This document shows positions 15,653 through 24,005 of a stretch of 64,000 nt of DNA, one piece after another. Both the position numbers and the translations under genes were made by a program. Source of the stretch: Mycolicibacterium komanii (GTDB lineage Bacteria > Actinomycetota > Actinomycetes > Mycobacteriales > Mycobacteriaceae); the NCBI RefSeq assembly GCF_001050035.1, contig NZ_CVTA01000001.1:62001-126000 (forward strand), read 5' to 3'. Within the stretch, counting starts at the first letter, position 1, and every line of letters starts with the position of its first letter. The notes beneath the pieces are model-generated. The model worked only from the letters and a program-made list of their open reading frames with translations. It was not told where the DNA came from and made no database searches.

Positions 15653-16554
15653 CCGACCTGCAGATCCGTCGTATTCGCTTCGACTTCGGCGAGCCCATCC
15701 CCTTCAACTGGAATCCGGCCAATCCGGCCTTCTCGACTTACATGAACATGGTCTCGATCATGGCTATCTGCTTCGAGAAGATGCTCGTCGCCGCGGTGCG
15801 CGAGGCGATGCCGACGATCACCGATCCCGCCGTCGCCGCAGAGGCCGATGCGTTCCTGCGCCAAGAAGCGCAGCACGCCAGCGCCCACCGCCACCACGTA
15901 CGCGCACTCATCCGGAGTCATCCGGGCCTGCAGCAGACTCTCGACGAGGCCATCGCCGCATACGACGAACTCACGGCCACAACCTCGTTGCGGTACCGAT
16001 TGGCATACGTCGCCGACCTGGAAGCGACGTTCACCCCGTTCTTCAGGATGCTGCTGGACAACGAGGAGACCCTGTTCCGACCGGGTGACGACCGCGTCTC
16101 TTCGCTGCTGCTCTGGCATTTCGTGGAGGAGGTCGAGCACCGCAGTTCGGCGTTGATCATCTATGACGCCGTAGTGGGCGACAGAGCGTATCGGATGGTC
16201 GCACTGCCACGCATCGTTCGGCATCTGCTGCAGGTGACGACGCTGATCACCAATGGCATCAACGACCATGTGCCGTTGGCGGACCGGGCGATCGACACCA
16301 ATACCGTCAAGCCGTATTACAGACTGCGCAGCCTCATGCGGCGCGAGGCGCCGACGGGTCTTCCCGATGTCCGCCCGGCGTTGCACACCGTCCCCTGGAG
16401 CCAGAAACTGGTCACGGTCGCGCGAGTGCTGATGAGCCAGACGCCCATGCACAACCCGGCGCACGCTCCCACACCGAGATTCGCCGAAGACTGGATCACG
16501 CGCTACAACCGAGGCGACGATGTCTCACGGTGGTACGCAAGTCAGGCGGGCTGA
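15649..16554 (+). CDS. PF10118-type metal-dependent hydrolase-like (ferritin-like) protein
   Basis: The 301-aa protein is all-helical and carries two E..H metal-site helices, FLRQEAQHASAHRHH (~71-85) and WHFVEEVEHRSS (~158-169). This is the layout of PF10118, a family annotated as predicted metal-dependent hydrolase but resembling ferritin-like di-iron oxygenases. A di-iron site is therefore inferred. ATGA overlap with the membrane protein gene places it in the monooxygenase-P450 operon as the last gene. Its product could do a further oxygenation, but no member of the family with a firm function comes to mind. Confidence 0.75.
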   Translation: MTDLQIRRIRFDFGEPIPFNWNPANPAFSTYMNMVSIMAICFEKMLVAAVREAMPTITDPAVAAEADAFLRQEAQHASAHRHHVRALIRSHPGLQQTLDEAIAAYDELTATTSLRYRLAYVADLEATFTPFFRMLLDNEETLFRPGDDRVSSLLLWHFVEEVEHRSSALIIYDAVVGDRAYRMVALPRIVRHLLQVTTLITNGINDHVPLADRAIDTNTVKPYYRLRSLMRREAPTGLPDVRPALHTVPWSQKLVTVARVLMSQTPMHNPAHAPTPRFAEDWITRYNRGDDVSRWYASQAG

Positions 16555-16559
16555 CCACT

Positions 16560-18053
16560 CTACTGAGATCGCCTGAGCCGACGCGTGGTTCGGTTGCGCG
16601 CCATCCACAGTCCGAGTGCGGTCGTCGCCCGCATCGGCGGCGTGAACGGTGGCGCCGCGCGTCCGGTGATCGTGAACGGCAGGTCGGTGCCGACGATCGT
16701 GCGGTGATGGCTGAACGCGTCGAACCCCGCCTTGCCGTGGTAGGCGCCCATCCCGCTGCGACCCACTCCCCCGAACGGCGCCGCCGAAGGAATCATCTGC
16801 GCGGCGAAGTCGTTGCGTGCCACCCCGCCGCTGCGGGCGCTGCGAACAAAGCGCCGAAAGTCGTTGCCGTCGGACCCATACCAATAGGCGACAAGCGGCG
16901 ACGGCCGCTGGTTGACGTAGTCGATGGCCTCATCGAGGTCGCGGTAGGGCCGCACCGCGAGCACGGGACCGAAGACCTCGTCGGCGGCGATTCTCATCCG
17001 GTCGTCGACATCACGCACGAGGGTCGGGGCGATCTTGCGGGTCCCACAGTCGGGCAGCGCTTCACCGCCCGGCGCGACGGTCTCGACGCGCGCACCCCTC
17101 GCCCGCGCGTCGTCGACGAGGCCGACCACTCGATCGAAGTTCGCCTCGTTCACCGACGAGCAGTAGTCGTCGTTGTCGACAATTGTCGGAAACATCCGCC
17201 GCCACGTCTCTTTCACGATCTCGACGAAGGCGTCCTCGCGGTCGTCGGGCACGAAGACGTAGTCGGGGCAGACACAGACTTGTCCTCCGTTGATCATCCG
17301 CGATCGGGCAACCCGGGCGGCCGACCGGGACAGGTCCGCATCCCGCGCGATCACCACCGGATTCTTGCCGCCGAGTTCGAGCGTCACGGGCACCAGGTTC
17401 TCCGAGGCCGCCCGCTGCACCAGTGCGCCGACCGAGGGCGAACCGGTGAAGAACAGGTGGTCGAACGGAAGTGACGAGAACTTCGCCGCCACCTCCGGTC
17501 CCCCGGTGACCACGTCGAGCTCGGCCACGTCGAAGTACTTGTGCGCCAACGTCTTCAGCAGGTCGGCGGTGCGCGGCGTGATCTCCGACATCTTGATCAT
17601 CACCCGGTTGCCCGCGGCGAAGGCCGCCGCGGCCGGTAGCACGACGAGGTTCAGTGGAAAGTTCCACGGACCGATGATTCCGACGACACCGAGCGGTGAC
17701 GGCTCGACCTCGGCCCGCATACCGAACATCCGACCGGCGCGCATCAACTTCGTCGCCCGCATCCACTGCACCACATGTGATCTGGTGTGCTCGATGACCG
17801 AGATCATGCCGAGAATCTCCGTGAACAGTGACCCGGCCTTGGGCCGGGTTCCGTAGTCGGCCGCCATCGCGTCGACGAACTCGTCGGCGTTGTCCAGCAC
17901 GAGGGAGAGCAACCGATCGATACGATGGCGTCGTTCGGCGACGCTCGGCGGGCCGTCGGCCAGGAACGCACGCCGCTGCCCTTCGAGAACGGCCAGCATC
18001 GCCGCCCGCGCGGTGCCGTCGGCCGCGCTCACCTGAATCGTGCTCTCGCTCAT
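16560..18053 (-). CDS. aldehyde dehydrogenase (coniferyl-aldehyde dehydrogenase-like)
   Basis: The 497-aa NAD(P)-dependent enzyme has the ALDH signatures: GPWNFPLNL near the cofactor site, FTGSPSVG, the glutamate motif ELGGKNP and the catalytic cysteine in GGQVCVCPDYV. The C-terminal PFGGVGRSGMGAYHGKAGFDAFSH is typical of the CALDH/ALDH3-like branch. It oxidises an aldehyde to the acid that FadD enzymes could then activate. The start is ATG 18053 rather than an upstream in-frame codon at 18089. A TACTGTAA-type box (18100-18118) lies 46 nt upstream in the divergent region shared with the SDR at 18171. It is convergent with the PF10118 gene, 5 bp apart. Confidence 0.9.
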   Translation of the reverse strand: MSESTIQVSAADGTARAAMLAVLEGQRRAFLADGPPSVAERRHRIDRLLSLVLDNADEFVDAMAADYGTRPKAGSLFTEILGMISVIEHTRSHVVQWMRATKLMRAGRMFGMRAEVEPSPLGVVGIIGPWNFPLNLVVLPAAAAFAAGNRVMIKMSEITPRTADLLKTLAHKYFDVAELDVVTGGPEVAAKFSSLPFDHLFFTGSPSVGALVQRAASENLVPVTLELGGKNPVVIARDADLSRSAARVARSRMINGGQVCVCPDYVFVPDDREDAFVEIVKETWRRMFPTIVDNDDYCSSVNEANFDRVVGLVDDARARGARVETVAPGGEALPDCGTRKIAPTLVRDVDDRMRIAADEVFGPVLAVRPYRDLDEAIDYVNQRPSPLVAYWYGSDGNDFRRFVRSARSGGVARNDFAAQMIPSAAPFGGVGRSGMGAYHGKAGFDAFSHHRTIVGTDLPFTITGRAAPPFTPPMRATTALGLWMARNRTTRRLRRSQ

Positions 18054-18099
18054 CGCACCACCATCTCCGGAAGTGATTGTCTGCGGCACCCGAATTGTT

Positions 18100-18118
18100 T
18101 ACTGTCGTGCTTACAGTC
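18100..18118. promoter_or_regulatory. TACTGTAA-box, putative TetR operator
   Basis: TACTGTCGTGCTTACAGTC matches the 8-3-8 repeat with two mismatches in the left arm and one in the right. It lies between the divergent aldehyde dehydrogenase (start 18053) and SDR (start 18171). Confidence 0.65.
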
Positions 18119-18170
18119 GGCCATTCGAATGGTACGCCGACTGCGCACGGGCGCGAAGGGAATGGACGAT

Positions 18171-18953
18171 ATGACCGGTAAGCGCAAAATCGTGGTCGTC
18201 GGTGCGGGATCGGGCATCGGGGCCGCCGTCGCGGCGCATTTCCACGCGGGCGGCGATCACGTCCTCGCGGTCGATGTCCGCGACCACCGCACGCCCGCTT
18301 CCGAATACGTCCGATGCGATCTGCGTGACGCCGATTCCATCAAGAGCCTGCTCGAGTCGATCGGCCCGGGCTGGGACATGCTGGCGCATGTTGCGGGCGT
18401 TCCGGGCACCGCACCTCCCGCCGACGTACTGAAGGTCAACTACCTCGGCATGCGGCTGGTCGCCGAAGGCATGCTGCCCCGGTTGCGCGAGGGCGGATCG
18501 ATCGTCGCCGTCGCCTCCACCGCCGCCCTCGGCTGGGACCAGCGCATCGACACCCTGAATGGGCTGCTCGAACTCACCGATGCCAACGCCGTCGAGCGCT
18601 GGCAGTCCGAGCAGGATCCCGACTATCCCGTGTACAGCACGTCCAAGCAGGCGGTGATCCTGTATGCGAAACGCCTCGCGGGCCCGGCATGGACCAAATA
18701 CGGGGTGCGCGTCAACACCGTCAGTCCCGGGCCGGTCGAGACGCCGATCCTCACCGACTTCGAGCAGACCATGGGCAAGGACGTCCTGGACATGTGCAAG
18801 GCCACCGTCGGGCGGCATGCCTCAGTCGACGACATCGCGCCGGTGATCTCGTTCCTCGGGTCCCCGGAGGCGCGTTGGATCACCGGCCAGGACATTCAGG
18901 TCGACGCCGGCTTCATCAATTCGATGCTGGCGGGCGCACCTGTCCAGCTCTGA
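18171..18953 (+). CDS. short-chain dehydrogenase/reductase
   Basis: The 260-aa classical SDR has the cofactor motif GAGSGIG at the N-terminus, the serine strand VAVASTAA, the YxxxK pair in YSTSKQAVIL, and the C-terminal VNTVSPGPVETPIL. Asp in AVDVRDH after strand 2 points to NAD(H). An insertion between the catalytic Ser and Tyr (GWDQRIDTLNGLLELTDANA...) resembles the 3-alpha-(hydroxysteroid) dehydrogenase group, which acts on bulky alcohols. ATG 18171 has GAAGGGA at proper distance; the ATG 9 nt earlier is too close to it. It is divergent from the aldehyde dehydrogenase, sharing the box at 18100. Confidence 0.88.
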   Translation: MTGKRKIVVVGAGSGIGAAVAAHFHAGGDHVLAVDVRDHRTPASEYVRCDLRDADSIKSLLESIGPGWDMLAHVAGVPGTAPPADVLKVNYLGMRLVAEGMLPRLREGGSIVAVASTAALGWDQRIDTLNGLLELTDANAVERWQSEQDPDYPVYSTSKQAVILYAKRLAGPAWTKYGVRVNTVSPGPVETPILTDFEQTMGKDVLDMCKATVGRHASVDDIAPVISFLGSPEARWITGQDIQVDAGFINSMLAGAPVQL

Positions 18954-18982
18954 ACGCGGGCATCTATCGTTACGTAGACCTA

Positions 18983-19001
18983 TACTGTAAGCTTTACAGT
19001 A
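18983..19001. promoter_or_regulatory. TACTGTAA-box (perfect), putative TetR operator
   Basis: TACTGTAAGCTTTACAGTA is a perfect 8-3-8 inverted repeat 43 nt upstream of the P450 GTG at 19045. The TetR gene at 20255 is co-transcribed with that P450, so this would be its autoregulatory site. Confidence 0.8.
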
Positions 19002-19044
19002 CCCATGCGGGTTACCTGTCCGGACCAGACGAGGGAGATCAGCC

Positions 19045-20253
19045 GTGGATAGCCCCGTACAGGATGTCACGGTCGACGAGACCTTCGACCTGCTGCGCGA
19101 CCCCTATCCCCTGTTCGCGCAGAAGCGCCGCGAAACCAGCGGCGTGTTTCTCGGCAGCGTCATGGACTGGTCCCAAGCCCCGGAAGCCATGCCGGAAAAC
19201 CTCTACGCCGCAGTATCTTTCGAAGCGGTCAACCGGGTCTTCCGGGATGGCAAGGTGTTCAACTCGCATATCTACGACAACACCATCGGCCTGTTCATCG
19301 GCCCGACCATCCTGGCGATGGAGGGCAAGAAGCACTGGGACCACCGCAACCTGGTGTCCGCGGCGTTCAAATCGAAGTCGTTGGCGCGCTGGGAACCCGA
19401 GGTCGTTCGCCCGGTGGTCACCGCGCTGATCGACGAGTTCGTCGAGGACGGACACGCCGACCTGGTACGCGATTTCACATTCGAGTTCCCGACCCGCGTG
19501 ATCTCCAAGCTCCTGGGTCTGCCCGAGGAGGACCTGCCCTGGTTCCGCAAGCGGGCGGTCGAATTGATCAGCTACCACGTCAGATACAAGCGCGCATTCG
19601 AGGCGTCCGCCGCGCTGAAGGACTACTTCCTGACGCAGATCGACAAGCGCAGGTCCAAGCCGACCGAGGACATCATCGGCGACTTGGTCAGCGCCGAGAT
19701 CGACGGCGAGAAACTCAGTGACGAGTCGATCTACTCGTTCTTGCGGCTGTTGCTCCCCGCCGGCCTGGAGACCACCTATCGCTCGTCGGGAAACCTGCTG
19801 TATCTCCTACTCACCCACCCCGAACAGTTCGCCGCCGTCCAGGCCGACCGCGATCTCGTCCCCGCCGCCATCGAAGAAGGCCTGCGTTATGAAACCCCGT
19901 TGACCACCGTGCAGCGCTTCGCGACCGAAGAGACCGAACTCGAGGGGGTTCGGCTGCCCAAGGGTTCGGTGATCGACGTGTGCATCGGATCGGCCAACCG
20001 CGACGAGAACCGTTGGGAGCGTTCCGAGGAGTTCGACATCTTCCGCAAGCGCGTGCCGCACATCTCCTTTGCGGCCGGTGAGCACACCTGTATGGGCTTG
20101 CATCTCGCACGCATGGAGACGCGAGTTGCGCTGGAATGCCTTCTGGACCGGCTCACCAACATCACCCTGGTCACCGACGACAACCCGCACATCGCCGGTC
20201 AACCCTTTCGATCGCCGACTGCGCTGCCAGTGACGTTCGATCCGGTCGGCTGA
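19045..20253 (+). CDS. cytochrome P450
   Basis: The 402-aa P450 has the I-helix motif PAGLETTYR, ExxR in EEGLRYETP, and heme loop FAAGEHTCMGLHLAR. GTG 19045 is preceded by GAGGGAG. There is a long B-C region (GSVMDWSQAPEAMPENLYAAVSF) compared with the P450 at 13230, to which it is only distantly related. One nucleotide separates it from the downstream TetR gene, and a perfect TACTGTAA box lies upstream. It is the likely initiating hydroxylase of the boxed regulon; substrate unknown. Confidence 0.9.
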   Translation: MDSPVQDVTVDETFDLLRDPYPLFAQKRRETSGVFLGSVMDWSQAPEAMPENLYAAVSFEAVNRVFRDGKVFNSHIYDNTIGLFIGPTILAMEGKKHWDHRNLVSAAFKSKSLARWEPEVVRPVVTALIDEFVEDGHADLVRDFTFEFPTRVISKLLGLPEEDLPWFRKRAVELISYHVRYKRAFEASAALKDYFLTQIDKRRSKPTEDIIGDLVSAEIDGEKLSDESIYSFLRLLLPAGLETTYRSSGNLLYLLLTHPEQFAAVQADRDLVPAAIEEGLRYETPLTTVQRFATEETELEGVRLPKGSVIDVCIGSANRDENRWERSEEFDIFRKRVPHISFAAGEHTCMGLHLARMETRVALECLLDRLTNITLVTDDNPHIAGQPFRSPTALPVTFDPVG

Positions 20254-20254
20254 C

Positions 20255-20890
20255 GTGACCAAAACCGGAAGCGGGCGTACCCGCCGCGACCGCGGGTCGA
20301 TCAGCGCCGAGGAGATACTCGAGGGCGCACTGCAGGTCGCACAGGAGGTCTCGATCGAAAACCTGAGCATGCCCCAGCTCGCCAAACATCTCGGTGTCGG
20401 CGTCACCAGCATCTACTGGTACTTCCGCCGCAAGGACGATCTGCTCGACGCGATGACCGACCGGGCGTTGGAGCGGTTCGAGTTCACGGTGCCGACCATC
20501 TCCGCCTCGAATTGGCGAGAGTCGTTGCGCGACCACGCCTTGACCATGCGACGGAGATTCCGCGCAGATCCGATCCTCTGCGATCTGGTGTTGATCCGGG
20601 GACAGTACGGCCACCGCGCGATGCACAATGCGCTCCAGAAACTGGGTCAACCGATCGGGGCGCTGGTCGAAGCGGGACTCACGGTGGATCAGGCCGCCGA
20701 TACGTACGGCGCGATCTCGGTGCACATCCGGGGATCGGTTGTTCTCGAGCGACTCCAGGAGCGCACCGAGGGCTTCCCCGCCCAACGCGACGACGGCGGC
20801 CGCTACATCGGGTTCGCCGACGACATCGACTTCGGCTACATCCTCGACAGCATCCTCGACCACGCCGAAGCGATCATCGAGGCGGCGTAG
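20255..20890 (+). CDS. TetR family regulator (candidate TACTGTAA-box binder 1)
   Basis: The 211-aa protein begins with a basic arm and a TetR helix-turn-helix whose recognition part reads HLGVGVTSIYWYFRRKDDLL (~residues 47-66). This stretch is almost identical to that of the TetR at 43461. The C-terminal domain is typical TetR-C and presumably binds a pathway intermediate. GTG 20255 begins 1 nt after the P450 stop, so the two are co-transcribed. A perfect box at 18983-19001 precedes the operon. The gene overlaps the 3' end of the convergent aldehyde dehydrogenase by 17 bp. Confidence 0.9.
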   Translation: MTKTGSGRTRRDRGSISAEEILEGALQVAQEVSIENLSMPQLAKHLGVGVTSIYWYFRRKDDLLDAMTDRALERFEFTVPTISASNWRESLRDHALTMRRRFRADPILCDLVLIRGQYGHRAMHNALQKLGQPIGALVEAGLTVDQAADTYGAISVHIRGSVVLERLQERTEGFPAQRDDGGRYIGFADDIDFGYILDSILDHAEAIIEAA

Positions 20891-22433
20891 CACCCGTCCT
20901 CGGCGCGCGGTAAGCCACCGTCTTCGTCTCGAGGTACTGTTCGAAACCCTCGATGCCGCACTGCCTTCCGACGCCGCTGCTTTTGAATCCGCCGAACGGT
21001 GCATCGGCCCCGTAGAACATGCCGCCGTTGACCCCGAACGAACCGGTGCGGATGCGGCGGGCGATCGCCATCCCCCGATCCAGTGAGCGCGACGAAACCG
21101 CGCCCGCCAAACCGTATGCGCTGTCGTTGGCGATTCGCACCGCCTCGTCGTCATCGTCGAACGGCAGCACGACCAGCACGGGGCCGAACACCTCCTGCTG
21201 TGCGATCGCCGAGTCGTTGTCGACACCCACGATCACGGTGGGCGCCACGTAGTGTCCGCCGGCGAGATGTTCGGGAAGACCGGCGACGGGCCCACCTCCG
21301 GTGGTGATCTCGGCGCCCTCAGAGCGAGCCTGCTCGATCGCGTCGAGGACCCGTTGCTTCTGGGCCGCACTGATCACCGGCCCCACCAGGGTGTCGGGGC
21401 TGACCGGATCACCTACCGGCACAGCCTGATAGGCAGCGGTGATGCCGGCGACGGCGTCGTCGTAGCGCGACCGATGCACGAGCATGCGCGTCGTGGCCGC
21501 ACACGCCTGCCCGGCGTGCACGCACACCCCGACCGCCGATCCGACGATCGCCGCGGGTGGGGCGTCGTCGAGCACGATCGACACGGATTTGCCGCCCAGT
21601 TCCAGGAACATCCGCTTCATCGTGTCGGCGCCCTGGCGCATCAGCAGCTTGCCCACTCCGGTGGAACCGGTGAACGAGATCATGTCGACGCGCGGGTCGG
21701 TGCCGAGCAGCCAGGCCACGTCGTTTGAGGGTGTGGGCACCACGTTGACGACGCCGGGCGGAATGTCGGTGTGCTCGGCGATAAGCCGGCCGAGTCGGGT
21801 GGCGTTCCACGGCGTGTGCGGATCGGGCTTGAGCACGACGGTGTTTCCGGTCGCGAGCGCGGGCCCGAGCTTGTTGAGGATGACCTCGATCGGAAAGTTC
21901 GACGGCGTGATCGCGGCGACGACGCCGACGGGTTCCTTGACCACCGTGCGTACATTGCGCTCGCCGAACAGACCTCCGCCGTCCAGCGTGCGCTCCCATG
22001 CGAAGTCGAGCATCGCCCGCGCGGGATAGCGAAGGCCGTCCGCCAGCGGCCAATCCAGTTGTGCCGATTGCGTTGTCATCACCGGGCAGCCAACCTCGGC
22101 GATCAGCTCCTCGCGCAGTTCCTCCTGCTCGGCTTCGATCGCGGCCTGCAACTGGTCGAGGCAATGCGCACGCAGCCGTCGATTGGTGGCCCAATCGGTC
22201 TCGTCGAATGCGCGGCGGGCGGCCGCGATCGCGCGATCCATGTCCTCGGCTTCGGCAGCGGAGGTGGATCCCAGCAGTCGGCCGGTAGCCGGGCTCAGGT
22301 TGTCGAACTGCGCACCAGAGGCCGCCGACACGAGTTGTCCGTCGATGAGCATTCGCGTTTCGGCGCGCCCCGCCGCTCGCTTGCCGATGTCGATGCTGGT
22401 CTCGATCCGTTCCTCGACGTCGCTCACCGGCAC
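20874..22433 (-). CDS. aldehyde dehydrogenase family protein
   Basis: The 519-aa enzyme has TPSNFPIEVILNKLGPALATGN, FTGSTGVG, ELGGKS and the active cysteine in HAGQACAATTRM, followed by EVFGPVL and PFGGFKSSGVGR. This is a standard NAD-dependent ALDH, unlike the shorter-branch enzyme at 16560. Two in-frame GTG codons (22433 and 22427) are possible; AGAGG next to them slightly favours 22427. It is divergent from the CoA-transferase, with a box at 22460-22478 only 26 nt upstream. Its stop lies inside the 3' end of the convergent TetR gene. Probable role: oxidation of a pathway aldehyde to an acid. Confidence 0.88.
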   Translation of the reverse strand: MPVSDVEERIETSIDIGKRAAGRAETRMLIDGQLVSAASGAQFDNLSPATGRLLGSTSAAEAEDMDRAIAAARRAFDETDWATNRRLRAHCLDQLQAAIEAEQEELREELIAEVGCPVMTTQSAQLDWPLADGLRYPARAMLDFAWERTLDGGGLFGERNVRTVVKEPVGVVAAITPSNFPIEVILNKLGPALATGNTVVLKPDPHTPWNATRLGRLIAEHTDIPPGVVNVVPTPSNDVAWLLGTDPRVDMISFTGSTGVGKLLMRQGADTMKRMFLELGGKSVSIVLDDAPPAAIVGSAVGVCVHAGQACAATTRMLVHRSRYDDAVAGITAAYQAVPVGDPVSPDTLVGPVISAAQKQRVLDAIEQARSEGAEITTGGGPVAGLPEHLAGGHYVAPTVIVGVDNDSAIAQQEVFGPVLVVLPFDDDDEAVRIANDSAYGLAGAVSSRSLDRGMAIARRIRTGSFGVNGGMFYGADAPFGGFKSSGVGRQCGIEGFEQYLETKTVAYRAPRTGATPPR

Positions 22434-22459
22434 CTCTAGACTCTCTTTGCGGGACGACT

Positions 22460-22478
22460 AACTGTAATGCTTACAGTA
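22460..22478. promoter_or_regulatory. TACTGTAA-box, putative TetR operator
   Basis: AACTGTAATGCTTACAGTA matches the repeat with a single mismatch at the first base. It lies between the divergent aldehyde dehydrogenase (22433) and CoA-transferase (22521) genes. An ATG at 22467 falls inside it and is therefore unlikely to be a start. Confidence 0.78.
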
Positions 22479-22520
22479 GGTTTATTCAACAGCCGGAGCG
22501 CCGGGTACGAGGGAGCCGAT

Positions 22521-23747
22521 TTGGTCAAGGTCATGGAGGGCGTACGCGTCCTCGAGGTCGCACAATTCACGTTCGTTCCGGCGGCGGGAGCGATCCTCGC
22601 CGATTGGGGGGCCGACGTCATCAAGGTCGAGCATCCGGTGCGCGGTGACACCCAGCGCGGTTTCATCAACATGGGCGGCTTCCAACTCGACCCGAACCGC
22701 CATCCCCTGATCGAGCACCCCAACCGCGGAAAGCGCAGCATCGGTATCGACGTGTCGACGCCGGAAGGTCAGGAGGTGCTCTACGAGATCGCCAAGACCT
22801 CGGACGTGTTCCTCACCAATTACCTCCCCGCGCAACGGCAGAAGAACAAGTTCGACATCGAGCACATCCGCGCGGCGAACCCGGACATCATCTACGCGCG
22901 CGGCAGCGCGTACGGCGACAAGGGACCCGATCGTGACGCCGGCGGTTTCGACGGCACCGCGTTCTGGACGCGCAGCGGGGTCGGACACGCCTTGACCCCC
23001 GAGGAGATCGGCGGCGCACTGTCCCAGGGCATTCCGGCCTTCGGTGACTCGATCGGCGGAATGAACATCGCGGGCGGGATCTCGGCCGCGCTGTTTCACC
23101 GGTTGCGCACCGGTGAGGCGGTCGAACTCGACGTCTCGCTGCTGAGTACGGCGTGGTGGGCAGGCGGCGCCAGCGTGACACAGGGTATGGAGACCGGCGA
23201 GACCATGCGTTCGCTGATGCCGGACGCGGCGGGTCCGAGCGTGAACCCGTTCATGGCGAACTATCTGACCTCCGACGGCGGCACGATCAACCTGTGCATC
23301 GTGAGCCCGACGGGGTACATCCGCGACGCGTTCGAGCATCTGGAACTTCCGGAACTCGCCGACGACCCTCGTTTCGGCGACGTGATGCCGCTGATCGAGA
23401 ACGCCGCGGCGGCAGTCGATTTGATTCGCGAGAAGATCCGCAGCAAGCCGTTCGAATACTGGCGCCAACGGTTGAAGACGATGAAGGGTCAGTGGGCGCC
23501 GTTCCAGAGCTTCCTCGACCTGACCACCGACGAGCAGGCGCTCGCCAACGACATGGTCGTCGAGGTGGAGGCGGCCGACGGCGGTGAGCCGTTCAAGGTC
23601 GTCCGCGGCCCGGTGCAGTTCAACCACGAGCCGCTGGAGACGACGCGCGCACCGCAGGCCAGCGAGCACACCGAGCTGGTGCTGATGGACATCGGCATGG
23701 ACTGGGACCGCATCGAGGCGCTCAAGGAGAAGGGCGCCATCGCATAG
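22521..23747 (+). CDS. family III CoA-transferase (CaiB/BaiF)
   Basis: The ~408-aa protein begins MEGVRVLEVAQFTFVPAAGAILADWGADVIKVEHP, the standard N-terminus of formyl-CoA:oxalate/CaiB/BaiF transferases. The catalytic aspartate is expected in GDKGPDRDAGGFDGTAFW. It moves CoA between an acyl-CoA and a free acid, an ATP-free alternative to the FadD enzymes here. TTG 22521 has GAGGGAG 5 nt upstream; an ATG at 22533 is the alternative. The longer frame from 22467 would start inside the operator. BaiF/CaiB proteins serve bile acid and carnitine pathways, which fits but does not prove a bulky carboxylate substrate. Confidence 0.87.
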   Translation: MVKVMEGVRVLEVAQFTFVPAAGAILADWGADVIKVEHPVRGDTQRGFINMGGFQLDPNRHPLIEHPNRGKRSIGIDVSTPEGQEVLYEIAKTSDVFLTNYLPAQRQKNKFDIEHIRAANPDIIYARGSAYGDKGPDRDAGGFDGTAFWTRSGVGHALTPEEIGGALSQGIPAFGDSIGGMNIAGGISAALFHRLRTGEAVELDVSLLSTAWWAGGASVTQGMETGETMRSLMPDAAGPSVNPFMANYLTSDGGTINLCIVSPTGYIRDAFEHLELPELADDPRFGDVMPLIENAAAAVDLIREKIRSKPFEYWRQRLKTMKGQWAPFQSFLDLTTDEQALANDMVVEVEAADGGEPFKVVRGPVQFNHEPLETTRAPQASEHTELVLMDIGMDWDRIEALKEKGAIA

Positions 23748-23761
23748 CCGACCTCATGTGC

Positions 23762-23821
23762 GCGAGCGTGCGTGTTTGCATAAGACCCGCCGCGGATGTG
23801 CGGCACTTCCCGCCCCCTCGT
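23762..23821 (+). repeat. decayed copy of a ~60-bp intergenic repeat (one arm intact)
   Basis: It begins with GCGAGCGTGCGTGTTTGC, identical to the right-hand part (in reverse orientation) of the hairpin elements at 28447-28506 and 34365-34424, and continues with a related GACCCGCCGCG. The opposite arm is not recognisable. It occupies the gap after the CoA-transferase gene. Confidence 0.6.
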
Positions 23822-23861
23822 TGTGTCGCCAGCGTGCGCGTCTGTTGCCAAACGCAGCGAA

Positions 23862-23877
23862 GCAGGGCACTCCCTGC
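23862..23877. terminator. short hairpin downstream of the CoA-transferase gene
   Basis: GCAGGG-CACT-CCCTGC is a perfect 6-bp stem with a 4-nt loop, 115 nt after the CoA-transferase stop and ~130 nt before the next gene on the same strand. No T run follows. It may terminate transcription, but this is a weak assignment. Confidence 0.35.
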
Positions 23878-24005
23878 GGCCCTGCGATAACGACGCGGCG
23901 TGCCGTCGACCCGACCTACGTGAACTGGAGTAGTCAATCTGGAAAAACCCGACCCCACGATGTTGGCTTGGGTGATCATGGGCTTATTGACGTTGAGGAG
24001 AATAA

